Origin: HGM04593 sp045654645
GTDB lineage: Bacteria; Bacteroidota; Bacteroidia; Bacteroidales; Bacteroidaceae
Length of the DNA stretch: 64,000 bases
Direction of reading: 5' to 3'
NCBI GenBank assembly: GCA_045654645.1
Contig: JAZONR010000060.1
Coordinates: 45,015 to 109,014, forward strand
Shown: positions 42,884-51,416 of the stretch, in pieces
Position numbering within the stretch: the first letter of the stretch is position 1
How the letters are laid out: each line of letters opens with the position of its first letter
Made by a program: the position numbers and the translations under genes
Notes under the pieces: model-generated
The model's input: only the letters and a program-made list of their open reading frames with translations
Told to the model about the DNA's origin: nothing
Databases searched by the model: none

Positions 42884-43945
42884 TTATTGCAATATTGCCA
42901 CTCCATCAAAAGTTACACTCTTCAAGTTTACCATGCTCAACTCCTTTGCCTTGGCAGGAAGCGGAGCATAGTGTACCTCAGAGGTAATGTTCTGCGCCTC
43001 ATCGGAAAGAATATATTTCAAAAGGTCAAGTGTTGCCATTGCCTGTTCTTTACTGCGGTCAGAGTAGTTCTGTTCCTTATAGATAATCACCCAGGTAAAT
43101 GTTGAGATCGGATATGCACCCGCAGCATCGGCATTGGTAATAGAGCAACGTGTGTCGGCAGGAATCTCTCCCGAAGCAGCTGCCGAGATGCTGTTGGCGG
43201 TAGCTTTAACGAATTCGCCACGGTTATTACGAATTTTTGCGTATGGAATCTTCTGCGCAAAGGCATATTCCGAACCCACATAACCAATGGAGTTCTTGGT
43301 CTGCTTGATTACAGCGGCCACACCGGGGTTACCCTTTGCAGCCTGCCCCGAAGGGAAATTGACCGACTTGCCTGCACCGAACTTATCTTTCCACATAGGG
43401 CTGACCTTTGTCAAATAGTCGGTGAAAACGAATGTTGTACCCGAGCCGTCTGAACGAAACACAGGGATGATAGCTTCTGCCGGAAGAGTTACATCGGGAT
43501 TGAGTGCAACCAGACGCTCATCGTTCCACATCTTGATATTACCGGCAAAAATGTCGGCAATCACCTCACCCGATAGCTTGAGTTCACCTACGCCATCAAG
43601 GTTGTAGGCCAATACAACTGCACCCATACAAGTTGGGATATGTACTACCGGGGACATTTCTGCCATCTCTTTATCCGACAGGAAGGCATCGCTACCGGCA
43701 AAATCAACAATCTTATCGCGTAAGTTGCGCACGCCGCCACCGGAACCTATGCCACCGTAAGCAACGGCATCACCATTTACCTGAGCAAAATTCTCGAACA
43801 CGACATTGTAGAACGGGAGAGGGAATGTTGCACCTGCGCCCGAGAGTTCCTGAGCCTTACGGCCACCATCATTTGAATTACCGCCACAAGCTGCAAGAGC
43901 AAGGGCAACAGCCAATGTCATAATTGACGAAAATAACTTTTTCAT
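42884..43945 (-). CDS. pstS: Phosphate-binding lipoprotein PstS
   Basis: A 353-residue lipoprotein with a signal peptide and lipobox LAAC (C20). GAGATFPLPFY and RSDGSGTTFVFTDYL are the phosphate-binding loops typical of PstS. It delivers phosphate to PstCA in the periplasm. It lies 34 bases after the porin gene. Confidence 0.95.
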   Translation of the reverse strand: MKKLFSSIMTLAVALALAACGGNSNDGGRKAQELSGAGATFPLPFYNVVFENFAQVNGDAVAYGGIGSGGGVRNLRDKIVDFAGSDAFLSDKEMAEMSPVVHIPTCMGAVVLAYNLDGVGELKLSGEVIADIFAGNIKMWNDERLVALNPDVTLPAEAIIPVFRSDGSGTTFVFTDYLTKVSPMWKDKFGAGKSVNFPSGQAAKGNPGVAAVIKQTKNSIGYVGSEYAFAQKIPYAKIRNNRGEFVKATANSISAAASGEIPADTRCSITNADAAGAYPISTFTWVIIYKEQNYSDRSKEQAMATLDLLKYILSDEAQNITSEVHYAPLPAKAKELSMVNLKSVTFDGVAILQ

Positions 43946-43979
43946 ATATTCTTATGTTAAAAAAATCAACCGATTGTCT

Positions 43980-44954
43980 TTAGAAACCGAAATAGCAGTT
44001 TATGTAGGCCGAATGGGTGCTCTTTGCGCCATCTGCCTTTGGCATACTCATTCGGAAGTTGGGGGCAACCTTCACATACTTGCCTAGTTGGAACTGTGCT
44101 CCAAGTATTGCAGCACTCTCATCCTTGGCAATATTCCAATCATTGTTTGAATACAGGTCATCGAAGCGGGCGTAGAGCTCTGCAAATTCTGCCACCTTGA
44201 CCGAGCCAAACACCGAGTAGCCGAATTGCTCATTGCCTTGGGTGTTGGAAGCGTTTAGCATATGACTATACTCTGCACCAATGGCAAAATCCTTGTTTTT
44301 GTAACCAATGAAACCGGCCATATTCACCACACCTGCCTTGCCGCTCTCGCCACTGTCATTCAAACCGCCATACAAACGCATTTGAAGGCCTTTAACGGGT
44401 GTAAATGTTGCGCCCAAACCATAGTTGAAGCCGTTGCCTTTCTGTATCTTTTTATAGCCTTCGCCGTTTACAATTATTACATCGGCCGAAACCCAATCGG
44501 CAAATTTGTATGAGGCAGAGACACCCAGGTCGGCACTGCTGCCAAACTTGTATTGGTCCTGAAACGATTTCATAATGTATCGATAGCCCCAGAACTTCTC
44601 CTGGAAGTTGAACTGCGTGGTTGAGATGAGACCGCCATTAAGAGTAAGGTTACCCCTCTTCCACGATACCATAGCATTCTTGATGTAGGCAATGCGATGG
44701 TAGTCATCTATGCTCCTGGACTGCCCAATATCCATTACACCTTTTACGGTCAGACCATCATCGAGCTTGTACTCGTAGCCCAGGTAGCTGCGGTCGAGCT
44801 CAAACCCCATATCGTTGTTCTGCCCGTCAAATCCAGCGTGGAAGTTTCCGAATACCTGAACGATAGCCTTTCCCTTGGGCTCCAAGGTTGCGGCATTCTG
44901 TGCCTTAACACCAATGCAGGCTAAAAGACCTGCCAAGATTACAATTTTCTTCAT
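43980..44954 (-). CDS. Porin-like outer-membrane protein, probably phosphate-related
   Basis: A 324-residue protein with a signal peptide (MKKIVILAGLLACIGVKAQ) and a beta-barrel with alternating aromatic strands and a terminal Phe (CYFGF). It is the first gene of the porin-pstS-C-A-B operon, so a role in phosphate uptake across the outer membrane is likely. Upstream in-frame codons to 45020 are not used, because the promoter lies there. Confidence 0.82.
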   Translation of the reverse strand: MKKIVILAGLLACIGVKAQNAATLEPKGKAIVQVFGNFHAGFDGQNNDMGFELDRSYLGYEYKLDDGLTVKGVMDIGQSRSIDDYHRIAYIKNAMVSWKRGNLTLNGGLISTTQFNFQEKFWGYRYIMKSFQDQYKFGSSADLGVSASYKFADWVSADVIIVNGEGYKKIQKGNGFNYGLGATFTPVKGLQMRLYGGLNDSGESGKAGVVNMAGFIGYKNKDFAIGAEYSHMLNASNTQGNEQFGYSVFGSVKVAEFAELYARFDDLYSNNDWNIAKDESAAILGAQFQLGKYVKVAPNFRMSMPKADGAKSTHSAYINCYFGF

Positions 44955-45002
44955 AATTAAATGAGATTTCAAGTTAATGACTGTTTTTTGTTTTTCACAC
45001 CG

Positions 45003-45040
45003 CAAAAGTATTGGCAACATATTTCATAAATGTTTCAAAA
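45003..45040 (-). promoter_or_regulatory. Pho-box-like repeat and promoter of the porin-pst operon
   Basis: TACTTTTG -7 box on the minus strand (45003-45010). 8 bases further upstream are two 11-bp direct repeats, ATATTTCATAA and ATGTTTCAAAA (45019-45040), occupying the -33 position where no TTTG is found. The second repeat is identical to one at 40258-40268. The 11-bp period and the T-TCATAA core resemble enterobacterial Pho boxes. The divergent two-component system would be its regulator. Confidence 0.65.
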
Positions 45041-45109
45041 CAATTAGGCTTTGGTGAAAAAGCCCACAGTTGGCAAAATATTACATTTTTATTAAATCTT
45101 GATTTGAAC

Positions 45110-45141
45110 GTTTCTCCATTCGCCAAATCTCTTTACTTTTG
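45110..45141 (+). promoter_or_regulatory. Promoter of the two-component system genes
   Basis: TACTTTTG at 45134-45141, 24 bases before the ATG. TTTC at 45110-45113 is a near -33 at 20 bases spacing. Confidence 0.6.
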
Positions 45142-45164
45142 CGGAGTGATTATATGATAAGTCA

Positions 45165-45866
45165 ATGGCAACAGAACGCATTTTAATAGTGGATGATGAA
45201 GAGACTCTGTGCGAGGTCTTGAAACTGAATCTCGAGAATGAGGGGTATGATGTTGATATTGCCTTTAGTGCAGAACAAGCGCTTGGCTACAATATCAAAG
45301 AGTATTCACTCATTCTACTTGATATTATGATGGGCGAAATAAGCGGTATAAAGATGGCTAAAATGCTGAAAGCCGATGTTGTTACAGCCAATATCCCCAT
45401 TATCTTTTGTACGGCCCGCGATACGGAGGATGATATGGTTATGGGACTAAACCTCGGTGCCGATGATTATATAATGAAGCCCTACACCATTCGCAATGTA
45501 ATAGCGCGTGTGAAAAGTGTGCTAAGACGAACATCGGGGCATAAATCCCCCACTCCTGCAGACGGCGAGAAAAACAACACACTTAAGGTGGAAGATTTGC
45601 ATCTTGATTTGGAGTTCAAGCGTTGCACCGTAGATGGCAAAGAGGTGAAGCTCACCCGAAAGGAGTTTGAGTTACTGGCCTATCTCATTTCACACAGGGG
45701 GAAAATTTGTTCCAGAGAACAGATTTTGTCTCGCGTGTGGAGCAATGAAGTTGTGGTGCTCGACCGCACAATTGACGTAAATATAACCCGTTTGCGTTCT
45801 AAAATAGGTGCATACGGTTCCTACATTGTAACCCGTTCAGGCTTTGGCTATGGCTTCCGTGATTAG
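45165..45866 (+). CDS. OmpR/PhoB family response regulator
   Basis: A 233-residue protein with a receiver domain (D10, D11, phospho-acceptor D53 in LLDIMM, K in KPY) and a winged-helix DNA-binding domain (about 140-233) with LTRKEFELLAYL and VWSNEVVVLDRTIDVNITRLRSKIG. Its place opposite the porin-pst operon, with Pho-box-like repeats between, suggests it is PhoB. It overlaps the kinase by 17 bases. Confidence 0.88.
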   Translation: MATERILIVDDEETLCEVLKLNLENEGYDVDIAFSAEQALGYNIKEYSLILLDIMMGEISGIKMAKMLKADVVTANIPIIFCTARDTEDDMVMGLNLGADDYIMKPYTIRNVIARVKSVLRRTSGHKSPTPADGEKNNTLKVEDLHLDLEFKRCTVDGKEVKLTRKEFELLAYLISHRGKICSREQILSRVWSNEVVVLDRTIDVNITRLRSKIGAYGSYIVTRSGFGYGFRD

Positions 45867-47136
45867 ACTCTCCTACCACAAGCAGCTGTTTGTTATGCTG
45901 CTCACCTTTTCGTGGACAATAACATTCTCTTTCATTTTTTACCAATATAACCGCGAGAAGCTCTATAAATCGGATTTCTTAAATGCTCAGTTGCAGCAAT
46001 ATAACCGCCACCTGCTCACTACGGTTGAAGATGGTGAGCCGTTTGAAGATTACATTGCCACACACGACAAGCCTTTTGATGAGCTGCGAATATCTATCAT
46101 CACTCTTTCGGGGGCTGTTATATACGACAATGCCATACCACTCGACTCGCTGGACAATCACAAAAATCGCCCAGAAGTAGCCGATGCCATAGTTAGAGGC
46201 TCGGGGCATAATATCAGCAGACAATCCACCAGTGATGGAGTTGAATACTTTTACTCTGCAACGCGTGGCAAGCGGGTTGTTGTACGCACGGCTATACCAT
46301 ATTCAAGCACCCTGCAGGACCTGCTCGAAGCAGATTGGTCATTCCTTGTTGTAATGATTTCAATTACCATTGCGATGAGCGTGGTGGCATATTTTACCAC
46401 CCGCAAACTTGGGAAGGACATAGAGCGGGTCAATCGCTACGAGGCTGAACAAGAACAAAATCGCCTAAAACGACAACTCACCAACAACATCAACCACGAA
46501 CTGAAGACACCCGTAGCATCCATTCAAGTATGCCTTGAAACTTTATTATCTGAAATTGCACTAAGCGATGAAAAACGACAAGAATTGATTGAGCGTTGCT
46601 ACACGCATAATGAGCGCCTTCGCCGACTGCTTAACGAAGTGTCGCTTATTACACGAATGGAGGATGGAAGTTCCCTCATTAGCCGGGAAAGTGTGGTAAT
46701 CAACGAAATAATAGATGAGGTTGCCGAGGAGTTAAGAGTGATGCCCAAAGAAGAACGTCTGATTTTGCATACGAATTTCAGCGATGAGGTTATCATCAAC
46801 GGTAACCCCAATTTGATTGGCTCCATATTCCGCAACCTGACCGAGAATGCCATTGCCTATTCCGAAGGGCAAAACATCTACATAACATTGCTCGAAAACA
46901 ACGATAAGATGTGTTGCATCCGCTTTGAGGATGACGGCAAGGGTGTTGAGCAGAGACATTTACCACACCTTTTTGAGCGTTTCTATCGCGTGGACAAAGG
47001 TCGCTCTCGCCAAAAGGGAGGCACAGGCCTTGGACTTGCAATCGTTAAACACGCAGTGCTGTTCCACGGCGGCACAATAACTGCCTATAATCGCCCCGGC
47101 GGTGGCTTGATGTTTGATTTTTATTTGAGTAAATAA
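45850..47136 (+). CDS. Sensor histidine kinase, PhoR-like partner
   Basis: A 428-residue kinase: transmembrane helix 1 (about 13-32), a periplasmic sensor region of about 125 residues, transmembrane helix 2 (about 165-185), H-box NNINHELKTP (H216), N-box NLTENAIAYSEG and G-boxes DDGKGVEQ and GGTGLGLAI. The ATG at 45850 is used; the TTG at 45844 is less likely. It pairs with the response regulator upstream. An inverted repeat follows at 47163. Confidence 0.88.
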   Translation: MASVIRLSYHKQLFVMLLTFSWTITFSFIFYQYNREKLYKSDFLNAQLQQYNRHLLTTVEDGEPFEDYIATHDKPFDELRISIITLSGAVIYDNAIPLDSLDNHKNRPEVADAIVRGSGHNISRQSTSDGVEYFYSATRGKRVVVRTAIPYSSTLQDLLEADWSFLVVMISITIAMSVVAYFTTRKLGKDIERVNRYEAEQEQNRLKRQLTNNINHELKTPVASIQVCLETLLSEIALSDEKRQELIERCYTHNERLRRLLNEVSLITRMEDGSSLISRESVVINEIIDEVAEELRVMPKEERLILHTNFSDEVIINGNPNLIGSIFRNLTENAIAYSEGQNIYITLLENNDKMCCIRFEDDGKGVEQRHLPHLFERFYRVDKGRSRQKGGTGLGLAIVKHAVLFHGGTITAYNRPGGGLMFDFYLSK

Positions 47137-47162
47137 AGAGACTGCAAGGATTTTATATCAGA

Positions 47163-47222
47163 TTATAAAATCGTATGCTTTTTTATTGGGAGAGACAACG
47201 GATATTGCATACTATTTTATAA
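47163..47222. repeat. Inverted repeat after the histidine kinase gene
   Basis: TTATAAAATCGTATGC (47163-47178) and GCATACTATTTTATAA (47207-47222) pair over 16 bases with one mismatch and a 28-base spacer. It could be a transcription terminator or the remnant of a small mobile sequence. A second weak hairpin is at 47229-47258. Confidence 0.5.
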
Positions 47223-47228
47223 ACAACA

Positions 47229-47258
47229 AAATGCCTCCCCAAAAAGAGTAAGGCATTT
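47229..47258 (-). terminator. Weak hairpin downstream of the kdsC-like gene
   Basis: AAATGCCT and AGGCATTT with a 14-base loop. On the minus strand it is followed by TGTTGTTT, so it is only a weak terminator candidate. Confidence 0.35.
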
Positions 47259-47290
47259 CGTGCGCGTCAAAGGGCGGGTTTTTCAACAAT

Positions 47291-47809
47291 TTACCAGCCA
47301 AAGGCATTGGCCTCATCCATCCATTTTCCCTGTGCACGCATCACCTGTTCAATAACATCGCGGCCACAGCCTTCGCCACCATTTATCGGAGAGATATATT
47401 TTGAGAGTTGCTTGATTTCCATTGCGGCGTCGGCCGGGCAAACAGGCAACCCCACAATCTGCATCACCTCATAGTCGGGGATATCATCGCCCATATAAAG
47501 CATCTCTTCGGGCTGCAGCTCATACATCAGCATAAGTTCCTCGAGACAATCCTTCTTTATGGAGGCACCTGTATATACATCCTTAATACCAAGGCCGTGA
47601 TAGCGCACCTTTATGGCTTCGGTGCGCGCGCCGGTTATTATGGCCACATTGAAACCTGCTTTCACGGCAAGTTGCAGTGCATAACCATCCTTTATGTTCA
47701 CGGTGCGCATTGGCTCCCCGCTGGGATACATTGATATTGTCTCGCGGCTCAGCACTCCATCAACATCAAAGATTAGTGCTTTTATTTTTTTCAGGTCGTA
47801 GTTTATCAT
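47291..47809 (-). CDS. kdsC: KdsC-like HAD phosphatase (3-deoxy-D-manno-octulosonate 8-phosphate phosphatase family)
   Basis: A 172-residue cap-less HAD phosphatase: nucleophile motif FDVDGVLS (D15, D17), IITGARTEA, K in IKKDCLEEL, and YMGDDIPDYEVM. Length and VDGVL... GDDIPD match KdsC, which makes KDO for lipopolysaccharide. Activity on KDO-8-P is inferred. It overlaps the DUF2520 gene by 4 bases (ATGA). Confidence 0.85.
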   Translation of the reverse strand: MINYDLKKIKALIFDVDGVLSRETISMYPSGEPMRTVNIKDGYALQLAVKAGFNVAIITGARTEAIKVRYHGLGIKDVYTGASIKKDCLEELMLMYELQPEEMLYMGDDIPDYEVMQIVGLPVCPADAAMEIKQLSKYISPINGGEGCGRDVIEQVMRAQGKWMDEANAFGW

Positions 47810-48582
47810 AGATTGTTGTTCCTTTTTATTATGTAGTCGCTCAATTGGTCATATATTGCAGCAAGCTCATCATTGAGCATCGCTTTGTGGGATGATATCA
47901 CATTTCTATCGCCACGCCGTGCCGGGCCTGTCTGTGCCTCGCGGGGCGACATAAGATGCACCTTGCGAGCCGCCTCATCAATGAGGGGAAGCATTGAGTC
48001 AAACGGCAAGCCGTTGCTCTCAAGCAGTTCGGCAGCCATATTATAGACAGCATTGGGAAAATTGCAGGCAAAGACTGCCGCAACGTGCAACACCGTACGC
48101 TGACGGCTTGTTGCATAGACCACCTTGTTGCTGATTGTGTGCGCAAGTGCCTCAACCGCTTGTGTAACAGAGGCATCGCACCCCTCTACAAAAACAGTAA
48201 CATCATCGAGTGGCACCACGTTGCTCTTGTTCACAGTCTGCATTGGATAGAGCACGCCATAGCGAGCAGCCCCGGCCTCGTGCAAGGCATCCATTGGTAT
48301 GCTGCCGGCAGTGTGCAGAATTATTGAATTTGGGAAATGGGCCGACACCTTGGCTGCCACTTCACGCAGAGCGCTGTCTACCACGGATATTATGACAATG
48401 CCTGCCTGCGGCAGGGCATCTATGTTGCAGTGCCAATCGGCCCCCACCCTGTCGGCAAGCATCTGCGCCGACTGTTGCGTGCGGCTCCACACAGCAACAG
48501 GGGCCCTGCCGACCTTCTCAAGAGCAACGGCAAGCGCGGTAGCCATATTACCGGCACCAACTATAACAATATCATCCTTCAT
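47806..48582 (-). CDS. Rossmann-like and DUF2520 domain-containing protein
   Basis: A 258-residue protein with an N-terminal NAD(P)-binding motif VGAGNMATALA (residues about 7-17) and a C-terminal helical DUF2520 domain (VFACNFPNAVYNMAAELL). It resembles the 6-phosphogluconate/proC-type dehydrogenase fold; the substrate is unknown. The start at 48582 is used, inside the nitroreductase gene's last codons (11-base overlap). Upstream in-frame sequence is a shadow of that gene. Confidence 0.85.
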   Translation of the reverse strand: MKDDIVIVGAGNMATALAVALEKVGRAPVAVWSRTQQSAQMLADRVGADWHCNIDALPQAGIVIISVVDSALREVAAKVSAHFPNSIILHTAGSIPMDALHEAGAARYGVLYPMQTVNKSNVVPLDDVTVFVEGCDASVTQAVEALAHTISNKVVYATSRQRTVLHVAAVFACNFPNAVYNMAAELLESNGLPFDSMLPLIDEAARKVHLMSPREAQTGPARRGDRNVISSHKAMLNDELAAIYDQLSDYIIKRNNNL

Positions 48583-49111
48583 TGCCAAAGCTGCCGATAT
48601 GTACCTTTTCCCACTGCATCTTCTCCTCATCGAATGGTGCAGCCTCACGTGCCTTGTGGCCAAGCGCCACAATGGAGAGCACAGCATAGTGCTGTGGCAC
48701 GTTCAACAGCGCACGCACATTGTCCTCGGCCAAATTGCCAGAGGCATCCTCGCGGCGGCGTATCTGCACCCAACAACTGCCAATGCCGAGGTCCTCGGCT
48801 GCAAGCTGCATTATCACGGTGGCAATGGAGCAATCCTCTATCCACACATCGGTTTTTGTGGTATCTCCAAGAACCACAACTGCCATTGCAGCACCATCGA
48901 GCAGACCTGCACCGTGTGCCTTGCTTTGGGATAAGGCTTTGAGCACAGCTTTATCCTCCACAAGCACAAACTCCCAGGGATTATATCGGTGGCCCGATGG
49001 CGACATAAGCGCCGCCTTCAGTATGTTGCACACAGTCTCCTTATCTATAAGCTCATCGGTGAAAACACGCGAGCTGCGTCTCTTTTTCAAAAGTTCCAAA
49101 AAATTCTCCAT
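48572..49111 (-). CDS. Nitroreductase family protein
   Basis: A 179-residue FMN-binding protein: RRSSRVFTDELIDKE at the N-terminus, ALMSPSGHRYNPWEF, and GIGSCWVQI, all typical of the family. It probably reduces a nitro or quinone substrate with NAD(P)H. First gene of the nitroreductase-DUF2520-kdsC operon. Confidence 0.88.
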   Translation of the reverse strand: MENFLELLKKRRSSRVFTDELIDKETVCNILKAALMSPSGHRYNPWEFVLVEDKAVLKALSQSKAHGAGLLDGAAMAVVVLGDTTKTDVWIEDCSIATVIMQLAAEDLGIGSCWVQIRRREDASGNLAEDNVRALLNVPQHYAVLSIVALGHKAREAAPFDEEKMQWEKVHIGSFGNEG

Positions 49112-49132
49112 AACAATGTGAATATTATAATG

Positions 49133-49163
49133 CGAAGATAGCCATTTAATGTGAAAACACAAA
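49133..49163 (-). promoter_or_regulatory. Promoter of the nitroreductase-DUF2520-kdsC operon
   Basis: Minus-strand TTTG at 49160-49163 and TATCTTCG at 49133-49140 with a 19-base spacer, 22 bases before the ATG. Confidence 0.75.
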
Positions 49164-49200
49164 CAAAATGCCACATCTGCTGTTTAGAAAATAAAAAAAG

Positions 49201-50553
49201 ATGGATGATACATTGAAGATAAAAGCGCTGGAATACCACAGCGCCGGACGCGCCGGCAAAACCGCCACTGCTGCCACCAAGCCCATAGAGACCCCCGAAC
49301 AGCTGTCATTGGCCTACACTCCGGGCGTTGCCGCACCGGCTGTAGAGATAAGCAAAGAGCGTTGGAAAGCCTATCGCTACACCAATAAAGGCAATCTCAT
49401 TGCTGTTGTAACGAACGGCAGTTCCCTGCTTGGGCTTGGCAACAGAGGAGCACTGGCCGCAAAGCCTGTGATGGAGGGCAAAGCGATGCTTTTCAAGAGC
49501 TATGCCGACATTGACGCCTTTGACATTGAGCTGAGCGAGGAGGAGCCCGACAAGTTCATTGCCACCGTTCAGGCACTCTCCCCAACGTTCGGCGGCATAA
49601 ACCTTGAGGATATAAAGGCACCGGAATGTTTCTACATTGAAAAGCGTCTGCGCGAGCTGCTCGACATTCCCGTGCTGCACGATGACCAGCACGGCACAGC
49701 TGTTACAATAAGCGCCGCACTGCTCAATGCCTGTCTAATCACCAACCGCAAGCCGGGCGACACAAGGATTGTCATTTGCGGAGCCGGTGCAGCAGCGCTC
49801 TCAAGCGCAGCTATGCTTGTGGAGATGGGCATAAACAAAGAACAGATTACAATGGTAGACAGCAAAGGAGTGATTAACAGCCGCCGCACCGACCTCACAG
49901 CACTGAAGGCACGCTTCGCCACCAACAACAGCGCAGAGACGCTGCACGACGCATTAAAAGGAGCCGATATTTTCATTGGACTCTCGCGCGGAGATATTCT
50001 GCGAGATGATGACCTTGCCTTGATGGCTGCAAAGCCAATAATATTTGCCTTGGCCAATCCCACGCCCGAGATACCCTACCTTCGTGCAAAAGAGCTGCGC
50101 CCCGACGCCATTGTAGCCACCGGCCGCAGCGACAGCCCAAATCAAATTAACAACGTCATAGCCTTCCCCTATCTGTTCCGGGGTGCGCTTGACACATTAT
50201 CGACCACCATAAACGAACAGATGAAGAGGGCTGCTGCCGAGGCCATAGCAAGGATTGCACGCGAAGAGACGCCGCAGTGCGTAGAGGAGGAGTATGGACA
50301 CAAGCTCTGCTTTGGCACCGATTACATACTGCCCAAGCCCGGCGACAGGCGCCTACTGTGCGAGGTTTCTGCCGCCGTGGCACGCGCAGCAATGGAGAGC
50401 GGCGTGGCAAGACGCGGCATTGCATCGTTCAAGGAGTATGCCCAAACGCTGCAGCGCCGCATCGACAACGGAAACTTCTTTGCGCGTGAAGCGCCACACC
50501 GCCACCCTCAACCACAGCACCGCAAGCATCACCCACGCAAGGAAACAATGTAG
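49201..50553 (+). CDS. Malic enzyme (short, MaeB-type without phosphotransacetylase domain)
   Basis: A 450-residue protein that converts malate to pyruvate and CO2 with NAD(P). The malic domain (YTPGVAAPAVEISK, GLGNRGALAAKPVMEGK, IPVLHDDQHGTAV) and the NAD-binding domain (VICGAGAAALSSAAMLV, IFALANPTPEI) are complete. The MaeB C-terminal phosphotransacetylase-like domain is absent, as in the roughly 410-residue short enzymes. The last 20 residues are His/Pro/Arg-rich (HRHPQPQHRKHHPRK) and unusual. The small gene at 50575 follows 21 bases later. Confidence 0.9.
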   Translation: MDDTLKIKALEYHSAGRAGKTATAATKPIETPEQLSLAYTPGVAAPAVEISKERWKAYRYTNKGNLIAVVTNGSSLLGLGNRGALAAKPVMEGKAMLFKSYADIDAFDIELSEEEPDKFIATVQALSPTFGGINLEDIKAPECFYIEKRLRELLDIPVLHDDQHGTAVTISAALLNACLITNRKPGDTRIVICGAGAAALSSAAMLVEMGINKEQITMVDSKGVINSRRTDLTALKARFATNNSAETLHDALKGADIFIGLSRGDILRDDDLALMAAKPIIFALANPTPEIPYLRAKELRPDAIVATGRSDSPNQINNVIAFPYLFRGALDTLSTTINEQMKRAAAEAIARIAREETPQCVEEEYGHKLCFGTDYILPKPGDRRLLCEVSAAVARAAMESGVARRGIASFKEYAQTLQRRIDNGNFFAREAPHRHPQPQHRKHHPRKETM

Positions 50554-50574
50554 AACAAATAATATAGAACGGAT

Positions 50575-50814
50575 ATGATAGACAAGGAATTGAGTGAGCT
50601 TATTGACGCTCTCACACGCGAAAGCGGCGAGCCTATGTTGCCCTGCCAGGAATTGGCCCTTTTGGGCTATGACCTATTCAACAACAGCTTTTCCACAGCA
50701 ACACAAAGCAGTTATCTTGATGAAGAGTATGATTTTGATGAGAGTGATGAGGAGTTTCGCCTGCTTTCGTTGGTATTGAGACTGAATAACAGCCGAAAAA
50801 AATATTTTGCATAA
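50575..50814 (+). CDS. Small acidic hypothetical protein, 79 aa
   Basis: A small cytoplasmic protein, MIDKELSELIDAL... with an acidic stretch (DEEYDFDESDEEF, about 48-61) and a basic end (NNSRKKYFA). No family recognised. It is 21 bases after the malic enzyme and has no competing gene, so it is probably real. Confidence 0.55.
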   Translation: MIDKELSELIDALTRESGEPMLPCQELALLGYDLFNNSFSTATQSSYLDEEYDFDESDEEFRLLSLVLRLNNSRKKYFA

Positions 50815-50852
50815 AAAAAGCAAAAAAGCAACAAATAACACTTTACATTTGC

Positions 50853-50936
50853 TAACTTTGCATCATTGCGCAACAGCCGTGCCCCGCCTTGGTGAACAGC
50901 GGACAGGCATTTACACATCGCACACGTTTGCGCAAT
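50853..50936 (+). promoter_or_regulatory. Promoter and structured leader of the DUF4494/yggS operon
   Basis: TAACTTTG -7 box at 50853-50860. Just after it, ATTGCGCAA (50865-50873) pairs perfectly with TTGCGCAAT (50928-50936), closing a loop of 54 bases that itself has short complementary segments (GCCT/AGGC, 50887 and 50905 area). The leader is therefore foldable into a closed multi-stem structure, 42 bases before the ATG. A riboswitch or protein-binding leader is possible; no known class is recognised. Confidence 0.45.
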
Positions 50937-50978
50937 TATTACAGAATATTTAAAAAACTAATTAAAACACAATAAAAT

Positions 50979-51416
50979 ATGGTACAGAGTTGGTTCGAAG
51001 TAAAGGTTACATACGAACGTCCGGGCGAGAAAGGCTTGAACACAAAGGTTAATGAAGTGTATTTGGTGCAAGGCTTCACATTCACCGAAATTGAGAAGCG
51101 CATAACCAAGGAGCTGCAGCCACAGGTTACAGGCGAGTTCAACATCAACAAGATGGAACGCACAAAATACAACGAGTTGGTAGACAGCCAAAGCGAGACT
51201 GCCGACAAGTGGTTCAAGTGCAAAATAACAATGGTTACCATTGACGAGGTTTCGGCCAAGGAGAAGAAGTCATCTGTTGTCATCCTTGTAAAGGCCGAGG
51301 ATGTTACATCGGCTGTAAAGAACCTCAACAAGCATATGGAGGATTCAATTATGGACTACAACCTCGCATCGGTAAACGAGAGCGCCATTGTAGACATTTT
51401 CCACTATGAGGCATAA
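50979..51416 (+). CDS. DUF4494 domain-containing protein
   Basis: A 145-residue cytoplasmic protein beginning MVQSWFEVKVTYERPGEKG, with a strand-rich pattern and W-F-K-C-K-I. It matches the Bacteroidetes DUF4494 family from memory. Function unknown. It overlaps yggS by 11 bases, so expression is coupled to PLP homeostasis. Confidence 0.85.
   Translation: MVQSWFEVKVTYERPGEKGLNTKVNEVYLVQGFTFTEIEKRITKELQPQVTGEFNINKMERTKYNELVDSQSETADKWFKCKITMVTIDEVSAKEKKSSVVILVKAEDVTSAVKNLNKHMEDSIMDYNLASVNESAIVDIFHYEA

Noticed and set aside
46796..47041. Minus-strand frame inside the histidine kinase gene
   Set aside because: Shadow of the conserved G-box region.
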